Shown: in pieces, positions 22,626-34,059 of the stretch
How the letters are laid out: each line of letters opens with the position of its first letter
Position numbering within the stretch: the first letter of the stretch is position 1
Assembly: GCA_032622095.1 (NCBI GenBank)
Contig: CP136061.1
Location: 236,669,815-236,733,814 of the forward strand
Reading direction: 5' to 3'
Source of the DNA: Siphonodentalium dalli
Taxonomy: Eukaryota > Mollusca > Scaphopoda > Gadilida > Siphonodentaliidae
DNA: 64,000 nt
Made by a program: the position numbers and the translations under genes
The notes under the pieces: model-generated
Database searches by the model: none
What the model saw: only the letters and a program-made list of their open reading frames with translations
What the model was told of the DNA's origin: nothing

Positions 22626-23370
22626 GGCATGGATGGCCTTTGTTGTAGGTAATAATTTAGAAATAAAAGTTAACAAATTTATGAAAATTTCCACAAGAAT
22701 ATACTATTTGAAGTAAGGTATATAATGATAGTATAAATGCAATATTATCCATGAACACAATTTGTGTGAGCCGATCGTTTGTTTATATACAGCACGTACA
22801 GAGTGTGCAATAAGCAAAACACTAAACACCGTGGCAATATGTTTGAGAGAATGGTTCATGCCTTCATGGTGACCCATTATACACCGAAATCTTGAGTAGC
22901 GAGGATTATAGCAAGGGCTATACCGGCATGTTGTAAACAACCTGGTGGCAGTTTTAACCAATGTTCACTTAATGGGGTCTCCCCGGTGTTGAGTGCTGTT
23001 TGTTTACATAACACAGCATATGAACTACAATAACATACTATTTATACAATATTTATGCTTGGTATAAGAACAACTTCTTTCTGTTTATAGCAGTTATAAC
23101 TGATATAAATATTTTAACAGTAACACCCACCGCCAATGCATATACCATATCTAATTTAAAGAGAACAATGGTATCTTTTTTATTGCCGATACAAAGCACC
23201 AACCACCTCAGATAAGTAATGGGTGCTCCCACAAATTACACATATTTTCTGATAAGGCTGTATACAGTATAATGAAATTTATTTCAAATTTAAAAACAAA
23301 AAATATTTATTTTATATTTAAAATCATATCAGGCATTTCTGTTTTACAATTATTGAAGAAATTTTCATGC
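22626..23370. other. intergenic, nothing recognised
   Basis: AT-rich; only spurious short frames. Confidence 0.5.
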
Positions 23371-23374
23371 TTAC

Positions 23375-23840
23375 CAAAGCGTAAATGCAAATAGAAATGA
23401 AATATGTATTTGCGCTAAAGCACAAATAGGTTATTTAAGCGCAAATAAAGCCTTACATACACAGGTCTGGGTGAACCACCTAGCTATCGATCAATCTTTA
23501 TTAGACTGATGGGTCTTCCTGGCACAGTGTTCACTGGGGTAAGAGAGAGAAATCAAAATTTCTTGAATATTGAATTTTTTTTTTGTCTTAGGATTTGTAC
23601 ATGTTTATTGAATATTCTCAGTAAATATTTTCCCCTGTCTTTCAAAAGAAATCAGAATTAATTTTGTTTAAGTTTTGGTTGAAAGATAATTATAGAACAT
23701 TATAGAGTGACTCCCCTTATCTCAGTTGCATGCAGGATTGCAGGCGGTGAAAGACTGATTGGTCTATGTTTGACTGATCAGTCTAATAAAGATCGATCGG
23801 TGGTGGTTCACCGACAGACCTGATACAAGTTTTCATTGCA
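23375..23840. repeat. CTTAAG-type repeat flank in inverted arrangement, copy 2
   Basis: GGTCTGGGTGAACCACC plus AATCTTTATTAGACTGAT at 23464-23510 recurs inverted at about 23785-23825 (AGTCTAATAAAGATCGAT, GGTGGTTCACCGACAGACC). This suggests a TIR element whose left arm carries the TTTGCGCTAAAGC units. Confidence 0.65.
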
Positions 23841-24100
23841 TACGCATAGGCGATTTTTTCATTTTGACCTTTTTTCGGATCCCACCACCCCAGTTTTCTT
23901 CTAAATTTTATAAGTTTTTTTACTGCAGGTTTTTTGGGTACCCATTAATTTTTTTTACTCATTTTTAGGCTTTGAGGCTTTCTTTTTCGAAGAACTTTTG
24001 ATAATACCTGCATATAGCACAGTATTTCAATATATCACAGTTGTTCATTTCCATTTATTTTTGCTTAGAGAAGATATTTACAAAAATAATTTTTAGTTAA

Positions 24101-24569
24101 AGGTACTCAACCCGTAAAGAGGGTCCCCATCTCAACAGATTCCAACAACAACAATCCGATCAGAGGGTCCTATATTACTATTTCTTTGGCTTTGGGGGTA
24201 AACAATATTTGATTCGAGTCGAGGAACCCATCAAACAAAGCTCAGAGTTATTAGATATTGATTTTTCAAATTTGTTATGTTCTCGAGATGAGTACTGATA
24301 ACTGCCGTAATCTGCTCTGGATGTGTACTCCAAATATATTCAAACAGACAAGGATGAATAACTCTAAAATCAAGTGGTAATTTTAAGGCAATTTTGACTG
24401 AGTTCTGGGCCAGATAGTATTCCCGATAATGAAAAATAATAGATTTCTAAAATCGATATCTAACAAATCTGAGCTTTGATGGGTGACTTCCTCGACTCGA
24501 ATCAAATATTTTTGACCCCCGAAGCCATTGAAATAGTAATTGAGGGGAGTTTTATCGGGTTGAGTACCT
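24101..24569. mobile_element. 469-bp TTAA foldback MITE, copy 2
   Basis: TTAA at 24097-24100 and 24570-24573. Same length and ends as 3230-3698 and only scattered substitutions, so recent. Confidence 0.9.
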
Positions 24570-25172
24570 TTAAATATATATTCTGGGTTACTGACAAGTA
24601 GAATCACAGTAGTGAAACAGTTTTATACTCACATCCCTTATAAAGGTCAAGTATGAGAAGATTTGGCTGTGGAGGCAAGTTTTAGCATCCATAAATACAA
24701 AAATGTTGCAGTCCGAGTCAGGTTCAATGGTGCTCTCACCAATCTCCATACAGCGAAGAGCTGATTTCATAGTAGTTTAACGACTAGTGATTCATAGTAG
24801 TTTATGACTAGTGATTCTTTGTGTAACCTTTTTATTTGGCAACGAATCACTCGAAATCCTTCCCTTATGATCACATGATTGCATTGATTTGAGGGTGGTT
24901 TATCTAAAAGGAAAATTTATTGGCGCTTAAGGCCAACTGACCAGGGACATGGCTAGATGTTTTCCACGTTAGGGAGGGGGTGTCCACCTTGGGATTTTCA
25001 ACTGCACACTGCACACCCCTTTGGGGTTTGATTTCCCAATAGTTACTGCTCCCGTACGGCCTGGATGGTAGCATTATTCTAAATGGATTTAGGGGTTCCG
25101 CCCCTCTCAAATCCTCCCTGCATGGGCCCAGTCCCAAAACTCTCAATAAATAAAAATGATGGTATATCCAAC

Positions 25173-25367
25173 ATGTCTTCCGAAAACGTTGAGTGCATTT
25201 TCTGTGGTGTCGAATTTCGACCTCGGCAGGAAGGGTTGAACTGCAGTGGCTGTTCTCGTTGACAGCATCGTAAGTGTCGGACTGGTGTCAGCAGAGAAGT
25301 TTACAGACGAGTGGTGAAATAGCGTTCAGATATCGACTGGTCATGCTCATCTTGTAAAACCAAACAG
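25173..25367 (+). pseudogene. Cys/His zinc-finger (MULE-associated) exon, broken by two stops
   Basis: The frame opens with ATG and carries CxxC (CIFC), a second C-x2-C (CSGC), QH, a Cys, IDW and a final CxxC (CSSC), ending at a donor CAG|GTATAT. TGA at the usual aromatic position before QH and TAG after RRVVK interrupt it. The arrangement recalls the N-terminal finger of MULE/FLYWCH transposases common in molluscs. Downstream pieces (25593-25680, Ser/Thr/Val-rich; 25731-25980) may be further decayed exons. Confidence 0.6.
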
Positions 25368-25413
25368 GTATATATATTTTTGTAATCTTCATTTATATAA
25401 CAAACATTTTGTA

Positions 25414-25507
25414 AACAAAACATAAGTATAATAATGTACAAACTTTCAATTTACAATTTCAACAAAACATAAGTATAATAATGTACAAACTTTCAATTTA
25501 CAATTTC
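25414..25507. repeat. perfect 47-bp tandem duplication
   Basis: 25414-25460 and 25461-25507 are identical as read (AACAAAACATAAGTATAATA...). It lies in the putative intron of the zinc-finger remnant. Confidence 0.9.
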
Positions 25508-26134
25508 GAAACTGAGAATTCAACATTCAAGAGCGATCATGTTAGATAAAGAGCGTTTTATTTTCCGACTCAAATTCATATGTATTTTACAGGGTACCCC
25601 GGTACCAGCCAACCAGATGTCGGTTCCATTCCACATGTCTCCACCACCGTTATAAATACAACCGTTACAACCGATCTTCCGCCACCATAAAGAATTAAAT
25701 CACAATTTTAATTGTAAATAATATATACCAGGCTAAATCAACGGGCAACAAACGACAACCTGCCATTCTACCTGCTACTGACATTACTCTACCAAGAGGC
25801 ATCGGAGAGCCCCACACAATTAAGGCATACAAGTAAAGATGGTTAGTGAGGGAAAGCTGAGCCGACGACAGAAAACAGAGACGAAAGAGTTTCAGGGGAG
25901 AATATTCAAGCTGAAGAAATTTCGTCGTCATCACTACTCAAAGAAATTTCCAAACTATATACAGAACGAGAAAGGCAACGACCAATAACTGAAGATGTTA
26001 CAGTTAATTAAATGCATGCTCGTTAATCAAATATAATCGTTATTATTGATTTTATTATTATATTTATTAATTCCATTACACAAATAAAATTTGATTTTAA
26101 ACTAATATACTTGTACTATGAAAAAGCAATTACG

Positions 26135-26228
26135 CAAGGTCCCAATCGTCCTGACACAAGGTCCCAATCGTTCTGACTCAAGGTCCCAATCGTCCAAGGT
26201 CCCAATCGTCCAAGGTCCCAGTCGTCCG
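26135..26228. repeat. CAAGGTCCCAATCGTC minisatellite
   Basis: Five units of 15-23 bp, two with a TGACACAA or TGACTCAA spacer. Confidence 0.9.
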
Positions 26229-27258
26229 ACAATCGAATGAAGCCATCCTTGATGAAATGTATGTTAATTATAGATTTCTTTGACTCATATGCAGTGCGCG
26301 CCAAAACACCATACTGATACAGATAAACGTGTATTTGAAATTCTGACGCGAAATGAGTGCTTGTACCAAGTATTATAAAATTTAAACAAGTTCCGCATAT
26401 GCAATGCATGCAAGTTTGAGTGTGTGCGAAGTTCGACACCCAAGCTCTCTGACTGAATGTGAAACGTACGCGATATATTTGGATCAAGTATTCGAAATTT
26501 GAATTTCAGTTGATGTTTTCGGCTGTATTTTTGGTAGGCCTACGTTTAGAGCACTCTTCGAACTTGTTATGATATGCTCGTAGCGAACACCGATCTACAT
26601 GTACAGCATATATACCGGTAGGGCCTACATGGTCAGAGGTTGCATGCTGTCTAAAAACAAAAACAAAACATATTAATGGACTATTTTCGGCACAATTATG
26701 TTCATATTGGTGGTGCATCCTTTAATATTGCATGTATTACTCTCCCAATCGTCACCCTCGTCGAATCGGCTCACCTATTCAGAATCGTTAGGTAGAATCG
26801 TTAGGTACCATCCTTCCACTCGGGCTTTTGAAGAGACTTCGTCAATATACAACACGTTGTTGTGGACTCATTCTGAAAGACCAACCAAAACACGTGCTTC
26901 CGGTTTTCCGACTTTACAAGTTCGTGGGCGGTCTTGTTTGACCGTTGCGTAAATAATTAACTATATAAGTTTAATTTAGATTACATTCTGAAAATTACAT
27001 AATTTATTCACAAATATCGTTGACATATGTCATATTATAGGCATTCACTGTTGTCATTGGAAATGTCATAAAAATATCGCAGAACTTGCAGAAGGTATTG
27101 CAATTAAAATTATTACTTTCTCAGCTGACTATCTCACTCTCAGTCTCAGTATCGGACAAAGTTCTGGTGGCATGCAACTTGCAAGAAAACATATATGACT
27201 AGAGTGAGGGAGGGGGTGTTACACATTAATAAAATACAGATTGCAGTAGCAGTCTAGT

Positions 27259-28502
27259 CAGGGCCGTAACTTCCCCAAAATATGGGGGGGGGGTGTATCG
27301 CTTCGATCTTTGCCCGAAGTCTCCACCAAATTGCCCAATTTTTCTGGGGTTCTCCCTTCTCCCCCTCCCCCCATTGAATTATGGGTACTGTCTACAGACG
27401 TTGGCTTACTCCAGAGACTAGGCATGGAGCTAATGAGCTGACCTGACATACCCTTTCAGCACTATATAATAATATCAATGATATATATATGAGATTAGAA
27501 AACAATGCGTGTACTCACCAGGAAGAAGATAATTTTTGTGAACTTAAAGGAATCCTTGGAATATACACAGGCTGATTATGAACAATAACACCACATACTA
27601 GTACTTCAAAATTTAGAATACATGTATATATTTTTACATTGTGAATGGCAGATCCAATGAGAATGTATCCATGATGAATATACTGGAATATTTTGAATTG
27701 TGCATTGTTAAACTAAATCAGTTACAGACTTTATATAGAGAGCATATTACTAATTATTCGCCATCTTAATTAGCCTATCTTTCATTTCACTTCCGCAAAC
27801 TTTACATTTAACTTTGTGTGCCGATAAGTTCGATTTCTCTGAATTTTGGGTTTCTTTGATAAATGGTTCATCCATGATGAGAAATTTATTCTCGAATGAA
27901 GTATATTTGTCTTTCCATCGCTTATATTGGATACACTCAATTGGGTCATGTTATGCTATACTAGATGCCGGACTAATTTGATAGTTCTGCCATTAAAAGT
28001 GAGTTCAAAGACCCCTATGGTTTATGTGAATTGAAAGTCCCCATTAATAAATGAGTTGTCACTTAGTTAGATAAGACACATTCTGGCACCTGTATAGCCT
28101 TACTGTAGCTTAACTGCAGCATTTTTTATGGCTCACTCTGTGGTATCTGGTGTTAATATGACGCCATTATATTACAATAAATTTTACAAGGAATGGCCAT
28201 CACAATTTTAGCACTGGGTAACACCAGATATATGTAACACAGTTACAGCCGATTTATTACATCCCATTGAGCTGCTATAATTTTATGTACACACATGAAT
28301 GCTACTGTTGGGCAAACTCAGACTCCAGGAGCACTATTTAAAAATTATGTTGGGCAGTTTTCAGAAACATTGATTGCAACTACAGGGCTTTGTATGAACA
28401 AGTTACACTGTCTTTGCCCGACGAACTAACTACCTGGATATTTTTTTTGGGGGGGGGGGGGGGGGTGTGACACCCCCACACCCCCCAGGATTTACGGCCC
28501 TG
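27259..28502. mobile_element. 1.24-kb TIR element, CAGGGCCGTAA ends, G-rich
   Basis: Left CAGGGCCGTAACTTCCCC, right (inverted) CAGGGCCGTAAATCCTGGGG. Both ends carry G or C homopolymers (17-18 G at about 28449-28466). No matching TSD found. No transposase. Confidence 0.65.
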
Positions 28503-28875
28503 ATAATCCTGAATGAAAATATAGAATGCTTGTCTTGTCATTGGGATATTTTTTTACAATTTTCAGTCAAATGTATCAAATAAATGTATATATATTCCTG
28601 TACTGCCTCGCGCCATTACTGTCATACTGAGCATTACGGGCAGTCACCATGTGATATCTTAGTAAGTAATAGGGTAATCAAAGGTGAGAACTTAGTTTGA
28701 ATAGCAGGAGAATTTGGCCAAATAAAAAAGTACCTTCGTTTCCGGTAACGGAGGGGGAAAAAAGCCTCTTTTAAAAATTTTTTTTTTTAATTCCCATAAA
28801 GCCCTTCCTTAATGTATTGTAGATACAGATATACTAAGTAATAATGTATATATAGTCTATCTAGATATAATATTG

Positions 28876-30124
28876 CAGGCCTGGCAATATGGCACGAGCG
28901 ATTTTATCGCTCGCGCGTCGCCCGCGCAATTTCAATTTGGCGTGGGCGATATATCGCTTGCGCAACATTCACTACCCAACATACTTTTGCAGTCGTAATT
29001 TTGATGAGTTATCCGTTTGAAAACATATAAGGCAACGCGACATCGCATCTTTGAAGCAGGAGACACATGCTATGTTAACAGTCGGCTGCCACCGGTATAT
29101 CTAATTAGGTCAAACCATGCTACACACCCGTCACCAGTGACAGACTGACGATTACATGACCTAACTGTAAACGTGCAGTGCTACCCACAAATCATACCTT
29201 ACCTACAAGGTAGTTTGATGAGCGCTGTTGACAGCGATGTGTGGGGCTACGAAGGAAACCGCCAATCGCGCAACAGTGCTCGCTGACATGTAAACAAATG
29301 AGGTGAATGAAGTGACGAAAACAAAGAATAAATATAGCGATATCGTGCTATTAATTACATGAAATGAGTGATTTATACATAGCACGGATGGGTTATGAGA
29401 TGATACAAACATAGAAGTGATTTAATTTATGATATGTACGGAATAATGCATGTTTTGACGCGATAGAAGTGGACGAAATTTCACAAATGTACGGAAGCCG
29501 CGAATGTACCGATGGATTATATAGATAAAAGTATGGAACAAATAATGCATGATATAATGATTGATTCTGGTTAGGTAACTTGGTCACTCAGGTATAAAGG
29601 AACAAACACAAACATATCATGTACATGTATGTACAATATATGCATGGCATAATGATTGATTCTGGTTAACTTATACAATAATATCTTACCATGGTGTAAC
29701 CTCATACATGTATTATACAGTATAACAGCATGTAATATATGATATAAATATATTATAATGATTGATTGATTCTGGTTAACCATTAGGTCACTTGGATCAG
29801 GCATAAAGGAACAAACACAACAATACCATATATGCAAGACATGGTATAACATTTATAAAAGTACTTTATTAAACATTAATAAGTTATACAACATTCATTG
29901 ATAATTTCACAATTAATATATGATTATAAATTAATTAAATTTAAATATTATCACTTAATAAGTTATTTGCAATATGACATATGTCAGTTTACTTGTATTT
30001 CATATGTTACAACATAAATACCCCATAAAACAGAAATTGCCCCTGCAAAATATTTTAGCCCCTGCAAAGTATTTTGGCGAGGGCGAATTTTAGCCCCTGC
30101 AGATTTTTCATAAGGCCAGCACTG
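28876..30124. mobile_element. possible hAT-like element, CAGnnCTGGC ends
   Basis: Left CAGGCCTGGCAATATGG, right inverted CAGTGCTGGCCTTATGA. ATATTG flanks both sides, but a clean 8-bp TSD is not seen. Subterminal palindromes: AGCGATTTTATCGCT at left, TTAGCCCCTGCA repeats at right. A ~210-bp direct repeat with ATGATTGATTCTGGTTA lies at about 29555-29850. Confidence 0.5.
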
Positions 30125-33096
30125 ATATTGTAATGAACTTGCAAGGCACTTTATTTTATATTCTTTTATTTAAGTTTTTATTTATATGGCCTGGCAATAA
30201 CAGGAGTCAGACTGCTCTTTGTACAAATCTCGCATATAGGAGTGGCTGTCTTGAATCTTTTGTCTTAGGGAGGCTTTCACCACACCACTACCTTCCCCAC
30301 ATTGGACACAAAAATACTAAGTCAATACCTCTATAAAACTGATATAGGCTTTATTCTAGTTAGTTGAAATTATTATTTACAAATTATAGTCAGGACTATT
30401 ATATATGATTGATTCTTGGTATAATTTAGTACATCCATGTATAATTAAGTAGTTATTCCATAATAACATGTTGCATTAAAGCATGTGCATGAGTTCCCTG
30501 TATGTGAACAATATTGACCTACTAAAACAATTCCCACCTCCCTGTGCACCTTCCCACAAATCATCATGTTTCATCCAATTTTCATACTGGGGTTACATGC
30601 TTCAGTGCCTAACTATCAGAAAATTTAACAACAGATTGTTGAGAATTTGTATGAAACAATCAATTGTCATATATGTCCAAAGCCATTTAATTTTTATTAA
30701 TCAACACCCCCAAACATTTCAAATTGAGTTAATAAACATATTCCATACCCATCCACTTATGCCTGGAGAAAGTGACAGTTTAGTGAGGTATGGAAGGGGC
30801 ATGAGATTGAAAGATATGTTCTCCTCAACTCAAATTCAGTTTGGCAGTATTAAATAAATTCAGTACATGAGCAGTGCTATCACCGATGTAATAAATTACA
30901 TCTTCCTGTTCTACTTGATTGTGTATTTTATGTAAAATTACACAACATAGAAAATGTTACATTGACAAACTCATCCAATTTCATTGCATGGGTTGGACAC
31001 CGACTGACAAATTGTTGAGTACAAACACTCTTACATTTTGTCGTGGTTCATATTAATTGTCATAACATATAAAATATAATTAAATATTTACCATACCCGG
31101 TACCATACTGTGGGGGAATTTGACATTAAAAAATTAATTTAGATGAAGGTAAACATCATAAAAAATAGACAAACTAAGGGCAGTAGTAACTCAGATAAAA
31201 TAAATTATAACTGGTTATAGCCCTCCTAGGCAAATCTAGGAAGGCTATTAATAGCCCTGGATTTTTCAGACCCCCAGCCCTGCTATGTTGCAGTTAATAG
31301 CTATTTCTCTTTGGGTCACCCGGTGGGTAAAGTAAAACTGAGTAAGTGGACATAGATGGGCTGTGGGCCTTAATACATTGATTGAAAGTTATTGTGAATT
31401 TGTGAGGAAGTTTTTGTAAATGGTGAAATTCTTTGGAAATGTGAATAATGAAAATAAAATCTGGTGTTTTTGACTGGATAGCGAAAATTATCTCATGAGT
31501 CGTCACTAGTGACATCCACAAATGTTTCATTTCATGAGTGACAAGGCGCTCGAAAAATAAACATTTGTCACTGTCACTCTGTCTTTTTCTTATAATGGAT
31601 ATGTATGTTATCCATTCAAGAACACCTAACTGTTTCCAGGTACTTAGAAAACCATCATTGAAGTACTAGAATCTGACCGAAGCCAAGACTGGATTCATAG
31701 TAGTACAACTATATAACATATGGAAGTGGAATTAAAGAAACAGAATTGTGTGATAATGATCCTGGTTAGCAGGAAATAATGAAAGTAGTGGTGACTGCTT
31801 TTCTTATTTGGCTGGCCAATCTATGTATGTATGTTTTATTAAGTAACCAAGGTACAGTAATGCCCTAAATAATTGACTCCTTAACCACAGCAGAATTATG
31901 GGTTATTTTTCAGGAATTAGTTGGAAATATGGCTTGTTGCCATTCATCGGAAAGCTCTCAGTGGTTAAGGAGTTGATTATTTAAGGCATTACTTTATTTA
32001 CAATACTCAAATAAATTACGATTCAAAGTTTTACATGATTAATATTCTCATTACATGTATTTGCTTAACTTTGACAAAATTCATGGAGTGGATTAAATTT
32101 AATTTCTCAATTTAGCCATTCATTTTACAAGTTGCCCAATGGCAGATACTCTTCGGTATTGTGTCAACCATTATTCATTAGTCTGTCCAGCTGGTCTGTC
32201 CGACATGTTTTGTGATTTCGGAGACTTCAGGGATCTCTGTCATTACTAGTATTAAAAATAAAACGCAGTGATTATTTATGAACACTGAGTGACTGACCCA
32301 GTGTGAATAGCTATTGTAATGAAATTGGAAAGCAGAAACAATATAATTGGTGTATGTAAATATATGGTATTAAATCTAACATCATTTTAAAAGCTTTTAT
32401 GTTACTTTTTGCGTTCTCTGTGGCAAACATTTTGAAGCTATGTGCAGAGAATATTAATTTGCGCTTGAGAAAACATAACCTATCGCTCTGCTATAGTTCT
32501 CTTCCTCGCAATCATTAAAGTGATGTGAAACACTCAGGTAGGGTGATCAAATAGAAATTGCGAATAATCTTGCTCAAAGTAGTTATTTTTTACGAATCCA
32601 AATTGACAACACACCATCATTTTTATATATTAATTAAATGCAATGACTTTCGATGGCAAAATCAATTGTGTTAATTTATCGCCAAAAGTTGCGTCCCGAA
32701 TCGAGATGTAAATATTTACTATTGATCGTAGTTCAGACAATGTTTTCTATGGAGTGGTATGGTCGATTTCTTTGAATTATTCGGGCGACGTTAGTAGAAT
32801 GCTACATTACCCATGTTGCCATATCGAATACGTCTTAACTTATCAATTTTGCGGACCCGAACAAGTCCATAATATGTCTTTAAATGACAATTTTGGGAAA
32901 TTTTCCACAAATTTATTAACTAGCTTTTTGTGAATAAAATATAATATTAATCAATAGAAACTTTTCTGGACAGGTGTCATCGATTCATATTTATTACTTT
33001 ATGCCCCAGAATCTATATAAACCTTGCTATGAAGAGATACACAATCTTTGTTATATAAAATAATAAAACATAGCATAAAAGCACTAGAATAGATAA
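30125..33096. other. AT-rich intergenic stretch
   Basis: Contains one TA MITE (31855-31994) and many short frames on both strands (for example 30483-30857) with no motif or splice support. No gene called. Confidence 0.5.
31855..31994. mobile_element. TA MITE, copy 3
   Basis: TA at 31853-31854 and 31995-31996; CAGTAATGCCCTAAATAATT left end, inverted right end with one terminal change. Confidence 0.82.
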
Positions 33097-33100
33097 TTAA

Positions 33101-33935
33101 AGGCCCAGCTAATTTTTGAATGCCTGGACCACATTATATACAACATATTCCATATTATATACCATTTGGAAGAGGAACCAAAAATATATATATTCCACCG
33201 GAATATGGAGCAGCTGTGTCCTTGGAGGGTCCACCAAGTGACAGAGATTCTCAGATTCACACCAAGACTTCCCCCGTTATTTGCCCTAGAATGGTTCATA
33301 ATTCACAATATAAGAGATAATAGTTATTCCCTTTCATTTAGAATATTATACTGTCAGTACATACCAGATCAAAATTAAGCACAGAACATGTCAGTACCCT
33401 GACAAAAACAACGTATTCACAGTTTATATTCAACTGATAAGTTGATAATACAATGGTAAGGAGCTTCCTCTTTTAACCCTTTACCCAACAGAAGGGCCCT
33501 GTGCCAATGCATTCTCTTATATATGCGAGTCGACCATAGGTCGCCTCGCATATATAAGAGAATGCATTGGCTTAACACATTAAAAAATATAAAATTGTTA
33601 AAGAATGTAAGAACAAATGGTAAAAAGTATTAAAAAAAGATTTTGTTTAGGCCAATGCATTCTCTTATATATGCGAGGCGACCTATGGTCGACTCGCATA
33701 TATAAGAGAATGCATTGGCACAGGGCATAACTGTAACTATCACAATGTGGTCAAGGAGCCGGTTCCAATGATATCCATATTTGTATGGTTCTATTGAGAC
33801 AGACCGAAGATATTTTAGGCTGTTGAAGCTTTATTTGGCCGGTTTTGGCCGGTTTGTTGGGTAAAGGGTTAAATGGTTATAATATGGAATATGTTGTATA
33901 TAATGTGATTTGGGATTTGAAAATTAAGTGGGCAT
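33101..33935. mobile_element. TTAA TIR element carrying a nested TTAA element
   Basis: TTAA at 33097-33100 and 33936-33939; ends AGGCCCAGCTAATTTTTGAA and, inverted, ATGCCCACTTAATTTTCAAA, then TTATATACAACATATTCC on both sides. Interrupted by 33477-33868. A diverged copy lies at about 52813-53208. Confidence 0.78.
33477..33868. mobile_element. TTAA element with two facing hairpins
   Basis: TTAA at 33473-33476 and 33869-33872; TIR CCCTTTACCCAACA. The interior holds two hairpins (TCTTATATATGCGAGTCGAC / CTCGCATATATAAGAGAATG) that are perfect inverse copies of each other, with an AT-rich spacer. Confidence 0.88.
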
Positions 33936-33956
33936 TTAATACTTATACGCAGTAGC

Positions 33957-34059
33957 ATGCATAAGTTACTATTTAATATACACCATTTATTTATGGATAT
34001 TTGTTGTTTATTAATTTATATATTTTTTTTCATTTCAGTACAACAAATAATTGCACAAG
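33957..34059 (+). CDS. secreted protein exon 1 (signal peptide)
   Basis: The ORF opens at ATG 33957 after an in-frame stop at 33918 and reaches a donor CAAG|GTATGT, leaving one base of a codon; exon 2 needs exactly that phase. The start lies 17 bp after the TTAA of a TIR element (33101-33935), so that element may hold the promoter (inference). A polypyrimidine run plus CAG at 34022-34038 could instead be an acceptor, so the exon could be shorter. The open frame continues past the donor to 34283, but that tail is not protein-like. Confidence 0.48.

Noticed and set aside
28441-28470. Poly-G tract as a regulatory element
   Set aside because: It lies at the end of a TIR element and may be inflated by assembly; no independent support.
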